A DNA stretch of 64,000 nt from Streptomyces sp. NBRC 109706 (GCF_000974485.1 NZ_BBOM01000005.1:1038289-1102288); one strand, 5' to 3'. Positions 17,468 to 26,417 are shown, numbered from the stretch's first letter. Notes: generated from the sequence alone by a model not told the origin. Numbers and translations: made by a program.

Positions 17468-17594
17468 GCCCGGGGCGGTGGCCCGGGACCCCGGCAGGGG
17501 CCGGACCGCCGGAGGCGGACCGTGGTGGGCGGCCGGACCGCCGGAGGCATACCGTGGTGGGGGGTTGTTGTCGCCGACCGAGGGGGGACGGGGC

Positions 17595-18359
17595 GTGCGG
17601 AGTGCCGATGTGACGGGGCGGGGGGATCGGATTCGGTGGGTGGAGTTCCCTGGGCGGGAGCCGGTGCGGGTGTATGTGCACGGGCTGGGGGCGACCTCGC
17701 CCGGTTACTTCGCCGAGGTCGCGGTCGACCCGCTGTTGGCGGGCCACCGTTCGCTCCTGGTCGACCTGCTCGGGCACGGTCTCAGCGATCGGCCGACGTC
17801 CTTCGACTACAGCCTTGAGTCGCACGCCGACGCCCTCGCCTCGGCGTTGACCGCCGCCGGCGTCTCAGGGGCCGAGGTGATCGGGCACAGCATGGGCGGC
17901 TCCGTGGCAGTCGTGCTGGCGGCCCGTCATCCGGCGTTGGTCTCCCGGCTGGTGCTGGTGGACGCCAATCTCGACCCGCTCACGCCGACCAGGGGCGCCG
18001 GCGGCAGCCGTGGCATCGCGGCCTACTCGGAGCGGGAGTACCTGGCCGGTGGCTGGGCTGAGGTCCGTGAACTGGCCGGCGCGCACTGGTGGTCCACCAT
18101 GCGGCTGGCCGGCCGGGAGGCCCTGCACCGCAGCGCGACGCATCTCGTCCGGGGCACCTCGCCGACGATGCGCGAGCTGCTGCTGGACCTCGCGGTGCCG
18201 CGCGCCTTTCTGTTCCCCGAGGCCGACGGCCCGCCCCCCGGCGGCGACGCGCTGGTCGCGGCCGGGGTGTCCGTGGTGCCCGTTCCCGACTGCGGGCACA
18301 ACATCATGCTGGACAACCCCGGCGCCTTCGTCCGCGCCACCGCCGCCGCCCTCGGCTGA
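17595..18359 (+). CDS. Alpha/beta hydrolase
   Basis: A 254-residue alpha/beta hydrolase: oxyanion loop VHGLGATSP, LLGHGLSDRP, nucleophile elbow GHSMGGS with the catalytic Ser, the likely acid in LFPEADG, and the final GHNIML His. Substrate unknown. GTG 17595 follows a purine-rich gaggggggac site; earlier codons belong to the repeat field. The next gene, an SDR, converges. Confidence 0.88.
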   Translation: MRSADVTGRGDRIRWVEFPGREPVRVYVHGLGATSPGYFAEVAVDPLLAGHRSLLVDLLGHGLSDRPTSFDYSLESHADALASALTAAGVSGAEVIGHSMGGSVAVVLAARHPALVSRLVLVDANLDPLTPTRGAGGSRGIAAYSEREYLAGGWAEVRELAGAHWWSTMRLAGREALHRSATHLVRGTSPTMRELLLDLAVPRAFLFPEADGPPPGGDALVAAGVSVVPVPDCGHNIMLDNPGAFVRATAAALG

Positions 18360-18405
18360 GCGGAGCGCCGCACCGCGGCGGTGGCGTGCACGCCGCGTCC
18401 GGCCG

Positions 18406-19164
18406 CTACGGGGTGCGCAGGGCGCCGCCGTCGATGGGGAGGGTGGTGCCGGTGACATAGGAGGCGGCCGGGGAGAGGAGGAAGGCGGCGACGCGGCCGA
18501 ACTCGGCCGGTTGGCCGTAGCGGCGCAGCGGGATTCCGTCGAGGGACCGCTGCCGGACGGCCGGGTCGTTGGCGGCGTCGAGCTGGCGCAGGCGGTCGGT
18601 GGCGATGCGGCCGGGCAGCAGGCCGAGGACGCGGACGCCGCGCGGGCCGTACTCGTCGGCCAGGTCCTTGGCGACCATGGCGAGGCCGGGGCGCAGCCCG
18701 TTGGAGATGCCGAGCCCGGTGATCGGCGAGCGGGCCGAGCTGGAGAGCACCAGGCCGATCGCGCCGCCCTCGCCCTCGGCCAGCTCGGCGGCGAAGGTGC
18801 GCGCGGCGCGCACGGCGCCGAGGAAGACGGTCTCGAACGCCGCGCGCCACTGTTCGTCGGTGGCGGCGGAGGCGGTGCCCGGCGGGGGGCCGCCGACCGA
18901 GACGAGCGCCCCGTCGAGGCGGCCGAACCGTTCCCGGGCCAGCGCGGCAAGCCGCTCGGCGGCGTCCGGATCGCCCAGGTCGGCGGGGAGTCCGGCCGCG
19001 CGGTCCTGGCCGAGCGCGGCGACGGCGGCGTCGACCGCGTCCTGGCCGCGCGCGGAGATCACCACCCGCGCGCCGTCGGCGACCAGCGCGTCCGCTGTCG
19101 CCCGCCCCAGGCCCCTGCTGCCGCCGGTGACCACGAAGACCCGGTCGGTGAGGTTCAGCTCCAC
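18406..19164 (-). CDS. Atypical SDR without the Tyr-Lys catalytic pair
   Basis: A 252-residue FabG-like short-chain dehydrogenase. The nucleotide motif TGGSRGLG is at residues 14-21 and a degenerate NNAG-type segment (VSVGGPPPG) follows. Where YxxxK belongs the sequence reads GISNGLRPGLAMVAK, so the catalytic Tyr and Lys are missing. The C-terminal YVTGTTLPIDGGALRTP is normal. It probably binds NAD(P) but does not do standard ketone reduction. The ATG follows ggtggagctg-like sequence. It is divergent from nur. Confidence 0.88.
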   Translation of the reverse strand: MELNLTDRVFVVTGGSRGLGRATADALVADGARVVISARGQDAVDAAVAALGQDRAAGLPADLGDPDAAERLAALARERFGRLDGALVSVGGPPPGTASAATDEQWRAAFETVFLGAVRAARTFAAELAEGEGGAIGLVLSSSARSPITGLGISNGLRPGLAMVAKDLADEYGPRGVRVLGLLPGRIATDRLRQLDAANDPAVRQRSLDGIPLRRYGQPAEFGRVAAFLLSPAASYVTGTTLPIDGGALRTP

Positions 19165-19347
19165 CGGTGCACCACCCTCTGCTCGTTGCCTCGTCGCTCA
19201 CTGCTTCGTCGGAGGACTCTATCGGCGCGGTCCTTACGGCGGTTTGACGTGGGTACCCGCAGGATGGAGGGGCCTCCTTACGCACGGACCCCGTCGGATC
19301 CCCTCGGGCGGGGTCCGTGCCCCTCTTCGCCTTCTACACTTGGCCCT

Positions 19348-19803
19348 GTGGTGAGCACCGACTGGCAGGACGATCTGCGCAATCGCGGTTACCGGCTGAC
19401 GCCCCAACGTCAGTTGGTGCTGGAGGCTGTGGATCGGTTGGAGCACTCCACGCCGGAGGACATCCTGGCGGAGGTGCGCAAGACGGCGGGCGGGGTCAAC
19501 ATCTCCACGGTCTACCGCACGCTGGAGCTGTTGGAGGAGCTGGGCCTGGTCTCGCACGCCCATCTGGGCCATGGCGCGCCCACCTACCATCTGGCGGAGC
19601 GGCATGATCATCTGCATCTGATGTGCCGGGACTGCGAGCAGGTGATCGAGGCCGAGCTGGCGGTCGCCGAGCCGTTCACGGAGGAGCTGCGGCGGCGCTT
19701 CGGCTTCGAGACGGATCTGCGGCATTTCGCGATCTTCGGCCGGTGCGAGAGCTGCGCGCGGGCGGCCCGGCGGGCGGAGCCGGACGCGGGGGCGACGCCG
19801 TAG
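19348..19803 (+). CDS. nur: Nickel-responsive Fur-family repressor Nur
   Basis: Represses nickel uptake and the iron superoxide dismutase network when nickel is plentiful. The 151 residues start with GTG-GTG (MVSTDW), as in S. coelicolor Nur. The HTH contains NISTVYRTLELLEELGLV. The metal ligands lie in HAHLGHG and ERHDHLHL, and a Cys pair (MCRDC, GRCESC) forms the structural site. The -10 candidate tacact (19335-19340) lies seven bases before the start, so the mRNA would be leaderless. Other Fur paralogues (Zur, CatR) differ in these His motifs. Confidence 0.93.
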   Translation: MVSTDWQDDLRNRGYRLTPQRQLVLEAVDRLEHSTPEDILAEVRKTAGGVNISTVYRTLELLEELGLVSHAHLGHGAPTYHLAERHDHLHLMCRDCEQVIEAELAVAEPFTEELRRRFGFETDLRHFAIFGRCESCARAARRAEPDAGATP

Positions 19804-19813
19804 GCTGGAGCGC

Positions 19814-20788
19814 ATGTCGTCGTATGCCAGTCCACTGCTCGATCTTCCTGGCGCGGTCGCCGCGCATGAGCCCGATGTCGGGGTCGCCGCGCACTACGGG
19901 GATCTCTTCAAGGAACAGCGCGCGCTGGCCAGAGGCGAGGGCCTGGTGGACCTGTCGCATCGCGATGTGGTGTCGGTCTCCGGCGCGGATCGGCTGAGTT
20001 GGCTGCATCTGCTGCTCACCCAGCATGTGGAGGCGCTGGCGCCGGGGCAGGCGACGGAGGCGTTGATCCTTTCGGCCAAGGGGCATATCGAGCATGTGCT
20101 CTATCTGGTGGACGACGGCGAGACGACCTGGGTGCATACGGAGCCGGGCGCGGCCGGGGCGCTGATCGCCTATCTGGAGAGCATGAAGTTCTTCTACCGG
20201 GTGGAAGTGGCGGACCGCGGCGAGGAGTTCGCGGTGACGCATCTGCCGGCCGGTTCGATCGTGGAGCCGCCGGCGGGCGTGGTGGTGCGGGAGACGCCGC
20301 ATGGCCGGGATCTGTTTCTGCCGCGCGCTGCGCTGCCCGGGTTCGCGGCGGAGCACGGCCCGGCGGCCGGGGTGTGGGCGTACGAGGCGCTGCGGGTCGA
20401 GGGGCACCGTCCCCGGCTGGGCCTGGAGACGGACCATCGCACCATTCCGCATGAGCTGGGGTGGCTGGAGCGGGCGGTGCATCTGCACAAGGGCTGCTAT
20501 CGCGGGCAGGAGACGGTGGCCCGGGTGGAGAATCTGGGCAAGCCGCCTCGGCGGCTGGTCTTTCTGCATCTGGACGGCAGCGAGGTGACGCTGCCGGAGC
20601 CGGGTGCCCCGGTGCGGTTGGCCTCGGAGGGTCCCGAGGGGCGGCAGTTGGGGCGGATCACCACCTCGGCGCGGCATCACGAGCTGGGCCCGATCGCGCT
20701 GGCCGTGATCAAGCGGAACGTGCCGGCGGAAGCGCCGCTGCTGGCCGAAACCACCCCGGCCGCGCAGGAGTTGATCGTCGAGCCCTGA
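19814..20788 (+). CDS. ygfZ: YgfZ/GcvT-domain folate-binding protein
   Basis: Folate-dependent helper of Fe-S cluster enzymes. At 324 residues it contains the GcvT fold and the signature KGCYRGQE at residues 226-233 with the reactive Cys. ATG 19814 lies 10 bases after the nur stop, so cotranscription is likely. The mid part (GLVDLSHRDVVSVSGADRL) is typical. Confidence 0.92.
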   Translation: MSSYASPLLDLPGAVAAHEPDVGVAAHYGDLFKEQRALARGEGLVDLSHRDVVSVSGADRLSWLHLLLTQHVEALAPGQATEALILSAKGHIEHVLYLVDDGETTWVHTEPGAAGALIAYLESMKFFYRVEVADRGEEFAVTHLPAGSIVEPPAGVVVRETPHGRDLFLPRAALPGFAAEHGPAAGVWAYEALRVEGHRPRLGLETDHRTIPHELGWLERAVHLHKGCYRGQETVARVENLGKPPRRLVFLHLDGSEVTLPEPGAPVRLASEGPEGRQLGRITTSARHHELGPIALAVIKRNVPAEAPLLAETTPAAQELIVEP

Positions 20789-20806
20789 GGGCCGGCCCGT
20801 CCGGGG

Positions 20807-21232
20807 TCAGATCTCCAGCAGCACGGTGAACGGTCCGTCGTTGGTCAGCGAGACCCGCATCCGGGCGCCGAACCGGCCGGTGGCGACGGTGGCGCCGAGC
20901 GCGCGGAGGTCGGCCACGACGGCGTCGACCAGCGGTTCGGCCAGCTCGCCCGGCGCGGCGGCGGCCCAGGTGGGGCGGCGGCCCTTGCGCGCGTCACCGT
21001 GGAGAGTGAACTGCGAGACGACGAGCAGGGGTGCCCCGATGTCGGAGCAGGACTTCTCGCCTTCGAGGATGCGCAGGCCCCACAGCTTGCGGGCGAGCTT
21101 GGCGGCCGTCTCGGGGGTGTCCTGGTGTGTGGCGCCGACCAGCACACACAGCCCCTGGCCCACGATCTCACCGACTGTTTCGCCGTCCACCGTCACCGAG
21201 GCGCCGTCGACGCGCTGTACCACCGCTCGCAT
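20807..21232 (-). CDS. dtd: D-aminoacyl-tRNA deacylase
   Basis: Removes D-amino acids (and glycine mischarged on tRNA-Ala) from tRNAs. The 141 residues carry SQFTLHGD at 73-80 and the cross-subunit Gly-Pro motif NDGPFT at 131-136. The family nearly always begins MRAVVQRV, so I used ATG 21232 instead of ATG 21244. It converges on ygfZ and is divergent from rsiG. Confidence 0.94.
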   Translation of the reverse strand: MRAVVQRVDGASVTVDGETVGEIVGQGLCVLVGATHQDTPETAAKLARKLWGLRILEGEKSCSDIGAPLLVVSQFTLHGDARKGRRPTWAAAAPGELAEPLVDAVVADLRALGATVATGRFGARMRVSLTNDGPFTVLLEI

Positions 21233-21396
21233 GGGGCCCATCATGCCGGACGCCGAGGCGGAACGTTCCGCCGTTCGAAGGGCAGCGCCGGATGGGTGTC
21301 AACACGCTGCGCCCGGTGGGTACACAGTGACACGATGCGTGCACGGGGTACGTACCGCACCACGGCACCGAAATGGGGACGAGGGGACAATTGCGC

Positions 21397-21993
21397 ATGA
21401 TCACACCGGGTCCTGGGTCGCAGCCCGCCACCGTACCGAGTGCTCGGGATCCGCGTCCGGAGCGCGAGGCCGCCCCCGGGCGGGGGCCGGTCGTTCCCGT
21501 ACCGGGCGATATCGGCGCGGCGCGGCTGCGGGCGCTGCGGCTTTCGGAGCTGCGTGACCTGCGGCGGGCGGCGCGCAGCGAGGAGGCCGATCTGAGCTTT
21601 GTGCGGCGGCTGTTGCAGGGCCGGATCGACATTCTGCAGGCGGAGGGGCGGCGGCGTGGCGGGGGTTCCACGGGGCTGTTGGACGAGTTGCCGAGGATTC
21701 TCGCGGACGGTCCCTCGCGGCATCGTTCGTCCGCCCGCCATGTGACGTTGGGCACGCCGGCCAGCGAGCGGTATCGGCGGTTGGCGGAGGAGGTGTTGGC
21801 GGAGGTGGAGCTGTCGGATCTGTCCGCGTTGGACGACGCCGAGCTGCATACGGCGCTGGTGCGGCTGGCGGAGGCCGAGGAGCGGGTGTCCCGGCGCCGG
21901 CAGGCGCTGCATCGGACGGCGGACGGCTGCGGCGCCGAGATCGCGCGGCGGTACCGTGAGGGCGAGGCGCAGGTCGATGACCTGCTCTGTTGA
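21397..21993 (+). CDS. rsiG: c-di-GMP-dependent anti-sigma factor RsiG
   Basis: Holds the sporulation sigma factor WhiG inactive when loaded with c-di-GMP. The 198 residues form an antiparallel coiled coil with two copies of the E(X)3S(X)2R(X)3Q(X)3D signature. The first is exact (Glu63, Ser67, Arg70, Gln74, Asp78). The second has His for Gln (Glu161, Ser165, Arg168, His172, Asp176). The first 40 residues are Pro/Arg-rich and disordered. ATG 21397 has gagggg nine bases ahead; ATG 21373 is in frame but worse. Confidence 0.9.
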   Translation: MITPGPGSQPATVPSARDPRPEREAAPGRGPVVPVPGDIGAARLRALRLSELRDLRRAARSEEADLSFVRRLLQGRIDILQAEGRRRGGGSTGLLDELPRILADGPSRHRSSARHVTLGTPASERYRRLAEEVLAEVELSDLSALDDAELHTALVRLAEAEERVSRRRQALHRTADGCGAEIARRYREGEAQVDDLLC

Positions 21994-22048
21994 TCCGTTC
22001 CCCGTGCGGACTTCCCTGTGAGGACTTCCCCGTGAAGAGAGGCCGAAG

Positions 22049-23008
22049 ATGACCGTAGCCAGCTCTGCTGATGTGGGGGCCCAGCCGAGCGCGGGGCCGA
22101 AGGCCCCGGTGTTGGCCGAGGTCGTGCGGTCCGGTTTCGCGGAGAGCCGGCATCGTGGGTCGCTGGTGACGCTGGACGTGGACGGGCGGGTGGACTGGGC
22201 GCTGGGCGAGGTGGCGGCGCCGTTCTTTCCCCGGTCGAGCAACAAGCCGATGCAGGCCACGGCCGTGTTGCGGTCCGGGCTCGAACTCTCGGGCCCCCGG
22301 CTGGCGTTGGCGGCGGGCAGCCATGCGGGGGCGGAGATCCACCAGCAGTTGGCCGGCCGGGTGCTGGCGGAGCACGGGTTGGCCGAGGCGGCGTTGCGCT
22401 GTCCCGAGTCGACGCCGGGGTTCGGCGCGGGGCCGGGGCCGCGTGGGCGGCTGGCGATGAACTGTTCGGGCAAGCACGCCTCGTGGCTGGCGGCGAGTGT
22501 GGTGAACGACTGGCCGGTGGCGAGCTATCTGGAGCCGGAGCATCCGTTGCAGCGGCTGATCCGGGAGACGGTGGTGGAGCTGTCGGGGGAGCCGGTGACG
22601 GCGCTGGGGGTGGACGGCTGTGGGGCGCCGTTGCAGGCGCTGTCGTTGACGGGGTTGGCGCGGGCGTTCCGGGCGGCGGTGTTGGCCGATCCGGGGGCGC
22701 CGGAGCGGCGGGTGGCGGACGCGATGCGGGCGCATCCGGAGTATGTGGCGGGTGAGGGGATGCTGGACACGTTGCTGATGCGGCAGGTGCCGGGGCTGTT
22801 GGCGAAGGGCGGCGCGGAGGGGGTGCAGGCGGTGGCGCTGGCCGACGGGCGGGCGTTCGCCTTCAAGATCGAGGACGGTTCGAGTCGGGCGCGGGACGCG
22901 ATCACCGCTCGGGTGTTGGCGGCGTTGGGCGTCAAGGCGTCGGTGGTGCCGGTCACCTCGGTGCTGGGCGGCGGGGTTCCGGTGGGCGAGATCCGCGCGG
23001 CGTTCTAG
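22049..23008 (+). CDS. Asparaginase II family protein (Rhizobium etli type)
   Basis: A 319-residue L-asparaginase of the AnsA/PF06089 type, unrelated to the classic bacterial enzymes. Conserved stretches: SSNKPMQA (nucleophile Ser), LAAGSHAGAEIH, NCSGKHASW and GVDGCGAPLQA with the zinc-site Cys. It converts asparagine to aspartate and ammonia in the cytoplasm. It lies 55 bases after rsiG in the same direction. Confidence 0.9.
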   Translation: MTVASSADVGAQPSAGPKAPVLAEVVRSGFAESRHRGSLVTLDVDGRVDWALGEVAAPFFPRSSNKPMQATAVLRSGLELSGPRLALAAGSHAGAEIHQQLAGRVLAEHGLAEAALRCPESTPGFGAGPGPRGRLAMNCSGKHASWLAASVVNDWPVASYLEPEHPLQRLIRETVVELSGEPVTALGVDGCGAPLQALSLTGLARAFRAAVLADPGAPERRVADAMRAHPEYVAGEGMLDTLLMRQVPGLLAKGGAEGVQAVALADGRAFAFKIEDGSSRARDAITARVLAALGVKASVVPVTSVLGGGVPVGEIRAAF

Positions 23009-23123
23009 AACGGGCCCGTCCCTGAGCCGTCTTCGGCCGGGGGAGGCGGCGTCGCCGGTCCGTCGATCCGGCCGAGATTAACCCGTTGGCCGGGGCCAGA
23101 AAGAGTTGCCTACCCTCGCAACC

Positions 23124-24374
23124 ATGGGCGATCTGGAAATTCGTAGTGTCAATGGTGATCGTGACGCCTCCGTGGCATGGCTGCGCGCGGTGGTGACAGG
23201 GTTCTTCAAACCGACTTCTGTGCTGTCCGACGAGGAGTTGGAGTTCCGGCTGGCGCGCCAGCCGATGGCCGGTGCGCGGGGGGTGTTCGACGGCGACCGT
23301 TGTGTCGCCACTTATGACAGCTGGCCGCAGCGGCTGACCACGGTCGGGGGCGCCGAGTTGACGGGGCACGCCGTCTCGGGGGTGACGGTCACCGCGACGC
23401 ATCGGCGGCGTGGGCTGCTCGGCCGGCTGATGGAGCCGGATCTGCGGGCGGCGAAGGAACGGGGCGCCTCGGTGGCGTCGTTGATCGCGGCGGAGTACCG
23501 GATCTATGGGCGGTTCGGCTTCGGCCCGGCCACCTCGTTCACCAACTGGAAGGTGGATGTGCACCGTTCGGGGTTCGATCGGCGCTGGTCACCGGCGGAT
23601 CTTGACGGTTCGGTGCGGATCGCGGACGCGGCCGAGGTGCGGGAGGTGGCGCCCGCGCTGCACGAGCGGTTCCGGGCGCGGACGCCGGGTGCGATCGACC
23701 GGGACGGCCTCTTCTGGGAGCGGATGACGGGCGCGGCGCCGATGTCCCCGCCGTTGCAGCCGGCGACGCATGTGATCTACCGGGACGCGGCCGGGGTGCC
23801 CAGGGGGCTGGTCGCCTATGTGGTGGACGACGAGTGGACGCATGGGCAGCCCAACGGCACGGCGCGGGCGACGTACTTCTACGCGGAGGACGACGAGGCG
23901 GAGGCGGCGCTGTGGCAGCTGCTGATGTCGCTGGACTGGGCCGGCCGGTTGGAGACCGGGCGGGCGCGTCCGGATTCGGTGCTGCCGCTACTGCTGCCGG
24001 ACCGCAGGGCCGCGGCGGCCAGCCAGACCGCCGACTTCCTGTGGGTGCGGCCGTTGGATGTGCCGGTGATGCTGGCGGCGCGTTCCTATGCCACCGAGGG
24101 TGAGCTGGTGTTCGAGGTGCGGGACGGGTTGGGCCTGGCCAACGGCCGTTTCCTGCTGTCCGCGGGGAAGGAGGAGGCGGAGTGCGCGCCGACCACGCGG
24201 AGCGCCGATGTCACCCTGGACGTGGGGGCGTTGGCCCAGCTCTATCTGGGCGACGAGTCGGCCGCGCGGCTGCGGGACGCCGGGCTGTTGACGGAGGAGA
24301 CGGACGGAGCGGCGGCCCATGTGGATCTGCTGTTCCACACGGGCCGCCGCCCTTGGTGCCCCGACATGTTCTGA
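23124..24374 (+). CDS. Eis-like GNAT acetyltransferase
   Basis: A 416-residue three-domain enzyme: an N-terminal GNAT with acetyl-CoA loop THRRRGLLGRLM, a second GNAT-like domain, and a C-terminal SCP2 sterol-carrier-like domain ending in the family's aromatic/acidic tail (PWCPDMF). Relatives multi-acetylate amines, including aminoglycosides. ATG 23124 lies seven bases after taccct, suggesting a leaderless transcript. A short gacatc-gatgtc hairpin overlaps its stop. Confidence 0.9.
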   Translation: MGDLEIRSVNGDRDASVAWLRAVVTGFFKPTSVLSDEELEFRLARQPMAGARGVFDGDRCVATYDSWPQRLTTVGGAELTGHAVSGVTVTATHRRRGLLGRLMEPDLRAAKERGASVASLIAAEYRIYGRFGFGPATSFTNWKVDVHRSGFDRRWSPADLDGSVRIADAAEVREVAPALHERFRARTPGAIDRDGLFWERMTGAAPMSPPLQPATHVIYRDAAGVPRGLVAYVVDDEWTHGQPNGTARATYFYAEDDEAEAALWQLLMSLDWAGRLETGRARPDSVLPLLLPDRRAAAASQTADFLWVRPLDVPVMLAARSYATEGELVFEVRDGLGLANGRFLLSAGKEEAECAPTTRSADVTLDVGALAQLYLGDESAARLRDAGLLTEETDGAAAHVDLLFHTGRRPWCPDMF

Positions 24375-24409
24375 CATCTTCTGATGTCCTTCTCCCGTGG
24401 GGGCTACCT

Positions 24410-24469
24410 CCGCCTTCGGTGTCGCCTCAGGTTTCGCCTCAGGTCTCGCCTCGGGTGTCGCCTTCGGTC
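24410..24469. repeat. Five 12-bp tandem units
   Basis: Units close to tcgcctcaggtt repeated head to tail. On the minus strand they would read as Pro-Glu-Ala-Lys/Thr repeats, but no start or site supports such a gene. Confidence 0.85.
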
Positions 24470-24515
24470 TGGCTCTCGCCGACTTCGCACGCCGTTTAGC
24501 CGAACCCCCCACTCT

Positions 24516-24550
24516 GGCCATGGGCGCTCCGTTACAGAGCGCCTATGGCC
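24516..24550 (-). terminator. Hairpin across the stop of the small membrane gene
   Basis: ggccatgggcgctc - 7 bases - gagcgcctatggcc, 13 of 14 paired. The TAA stop of the 61-residue gene lies in the loop. Confidence 0.7.
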
Positions 24551-24717
24551 AGTGTGACCAGCACAGTGGTTCCCACACACGCACAGGTGAAGTTCCGCTT
24601 CCGCAGCCCCGTGCGCAGTATCAACAGTCCGATCAGCCCCGGCAGTCCGTACTGGACCTCCACCGCTTGCTCCATCGCGATGCCGAAGGCAGCCACGATG
24701 ATGGTGGTAACGAGCAT
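24532..24717 (-). CDS. Small two-helix membrane protein, 61 residues
   Basis: An excellent ribosome site (gaggagggg) precedes ATG 24717. Two hydrophobic helices (TTIIVAAFGIAMEQAVEV, FTCACVGTTVLVTLAIGAL) flank a GLPGLIGLLIL segment and a basic RTGLRKRN turn. Its family is unrecognised. It is divergent from the GntR gene, with repeated gttggc motifs between them, so it may be a target of that regulator. Confidence 0.65.
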   Translation of the reverse strand: MLVTTIIVAAFGIAMEQAVEVQYGLPGLIGLLILRTGLRKRNFTCACVGTTVLVTLAIGAL

Positions 24718-24758
24718 GACCCCTCCTCACATCACGTCAACTCAGGTGAACTCTGAAA

Positions 24759-24807
24759 AGTTGGCCAAGTTGTTCGCCAACTATATGAATGTTTTCCCCA
24801 GTTGGCG
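24759..24807. promoter_or_regulatory. GntR operator candidates
   Basis: agttggc - 10 bp - gccaact (24759-24782), perfect arms, with a third half-site cagttggc at 24800-24807, in the gap between the small membrane gene and the GntR gene. The first inverted repeat is 87 bases upstream of the GntR start. Confidence 0.6.
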
Positions 24808-24869
24808 TCCTCTTGGAAACGTCCTCATATCAACCTTCCGTATCTGGCCGAAAGTTGTATGGTGACGGC

Positions 24870-25736
24870 GTGAGTCAGGAGATCGTCCCGGAGAGCGAGC
24901 TCCCGGACCCGTTCGGTGACCCGCTCTCTCCCGACCACATCGCGGGTGTGCTGCGCGACCGGATAAGGTCCGGCGAGCTGCCGCCGCGAGCCAAGCTGCC
25001 CACGCAGCGGGCCCTGGTGGAGGAGTTCCGGGTCAACCGCACCACCGTCAGGCAGGCGCTGGCCGCGCTGGAGCGGGACGGCTATATCGCCGCCCGTGGG
25101 CGGGGCGCGCCGGCCGTGGTGTCGATGCCGGGCGCGGACAGCCCCCGCCCGGCCGGGGTCGAGGTGGCGGACCGGATAGCCGTGGCGTTCCAGTCCAAGG
25201 ACATCTCCATCGACGCGTTCTGCCTCACCACCGAGACCCTGAACTCGGCGCTCGCCGGCCCGCTGATCGCCATCTCCGCCGGGGAGTTGACGCCGCGCTC
25301 GATCGCCGTCCGGGTGCTGCTGCCGAGCCCCGACGCGCCGCCCGCCTACCCCCGGCTGATCTCCGATCCGGACGACCAGCGCCCCAGGGCCAGGCTGCGC
25401 CAGTTGACCCGGACCTTCTCCACCTCGCTCCGCCACCAGCTGACCTCGCTCGCCGAGATGCGGTTGGTGCCCCAGGTGACGGTGGAGATCCGGGAGGTGC
25501 CCATCACTCCCGTACAGAAGGTCTATCTCCTCAATGGAACAGAAGTGCTCACCGCCTACTACCAGGTGGTGTCCAGAACGGTCGAATTCGAGAAGGAGCA
25601 ACTGGAGATATACGACGTTCTGGGACTTAACTCCAAAGTGTTCCGTTCCACCGAGGACACCGCTTTTGTTGAAGAGTCACACCAGTGGTTCACGTCCCTC
25701 TGGTCAACGCTGGCCCAACCGCTCACACTCGGTTAG
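24870..25736 (+). CDS. GntR-family transcriptional regulator
   Basis: A 288-residue protein. The GntR winged helix spans residues 20-90 (LRDRIRSGELPPRAKLPTQR, RTTVRQALAALERDGYI). The C-terminal 190 residues do not look like FadR or UTRA domains and resemble an effector domain found with HAD and kinase partners. GTG 24870 follows tatggt (24858-24863) by six bases, so the transcript is leaderless. The next gene's ATG abuts its stop. Confidence 0.88.
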   Translation: MSQEIVPESELPDPFGDPLSPDHIAGVLRDRIRSGELPPRAKLPTQRALVEEFRVNRTTVRQALAALERDGYIAARGRGAPAVVSMPGADSPRPAGVEVADRIAVAFQSKDISIDAFCLTTETLNSALAGPLIAISAGELTPRSIAVRVLLPSPDAPPAYPRLISDPDDQRPRARLRQLTRTFSTSLRHQLTSLAEMRLVPQVTVEIREVPITPVQKVYLLNGTEVLTAYYQVVSRTVEFEKEQLEIYDVLGLNSKVFRSTEDTAFVEESHQWFTSLWSTLAQPLTLG

Positions 25737-26417
25737 ATGAGAGGACTCATCAGTCACGCACACTGTGTTCTCTTCGACTTCGACGGCCCCGTCTGCCAAC
25801 TCTTCGCGGTCCGCTCGGCCGCCTCGGTCGCCGACCGGCTCAGGGAGCTGACCGACGAGTTGGCGGTCTCGGCGCTGCTGACGGCGGAGCTGCGGACCTC
25901 CCCCGACCCCCACCAGGTGCTGCGGGGGATAGCCCGGCAGCGGCCGGCCCCCGAGGTGTTGAGCCGGCTGGAGGCGGCGCTCACCCGGGAGGAGGTGCGC
26001 GCGGCCGCCTCGGCCGCCCCCACCCCCTACGCCGCCACCGTGATCGCCGCACTGGCGACCCGGGGGCGCCAGGTGGCCATCGCCACCAACAACTCCCCCC
26101 TGGCGGCCGTCCGTTACCTGGAACGGCTGCGTCTCTCCGGCTATGTGGGCGGCCGGGTGCACGGCCGCACCGCCAACCTCTCCCTGCTGAAACCGCACCC
26201 CGACTCGGTGCTGCGCGCCCTCGGCTCGACGGGCACCACGCCCGCGCGCGCGGTCATGATCGGCGACAGCCTCGCCGACCACGCGGCGGCCACCGCCGCC
26301 GGCGTGCCGTTCCTCGGCTACGCGCTCGACGACGCGGGGGAGGACGCGTTTCGTTCGGCGGGCGCGGAGCATGTGGTGCGCTCCCTGCAATGGGTACTGG
26401 CCGCCCTCGGTCAGTGA
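25737..26417 (+). CDS. HAD-superfamily hydrolase
   Basis: A 226-residue haloacid-dehalogenase-like phosphatase: motif I LFDFDGPV (second Asp replaced context DFDGP), motif II ATNNSP, Lys in LLKPHPD and motif III MIGDSLADH. It begins immediately after the GntR stop and is probably coupled. With the next gene, a kinase-like protein, it forms a compact GntR-phosphatase-phosphotransferase set; substrate unknown. Confidence 0.88.
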   Translation: MRGLISHAHCVLFDFDGPVCQLFAVRSAASVADRLRELTDELAVSALLTAELRTSPDPHQVLRGIARQRPAPEVLSRLEAALTREEVRAAASAAPTPYAATVIAALATRGRQVAIATNNSPLAAVRYLERLRLSGYVGGRVHGRTANLSLLKPHPDSVLRALGSTGTTPARAVMIGDSLADHAAATAAGVPFLGYALDDAGEDAFRSAGAEHVVRSLQWVLAALGQ

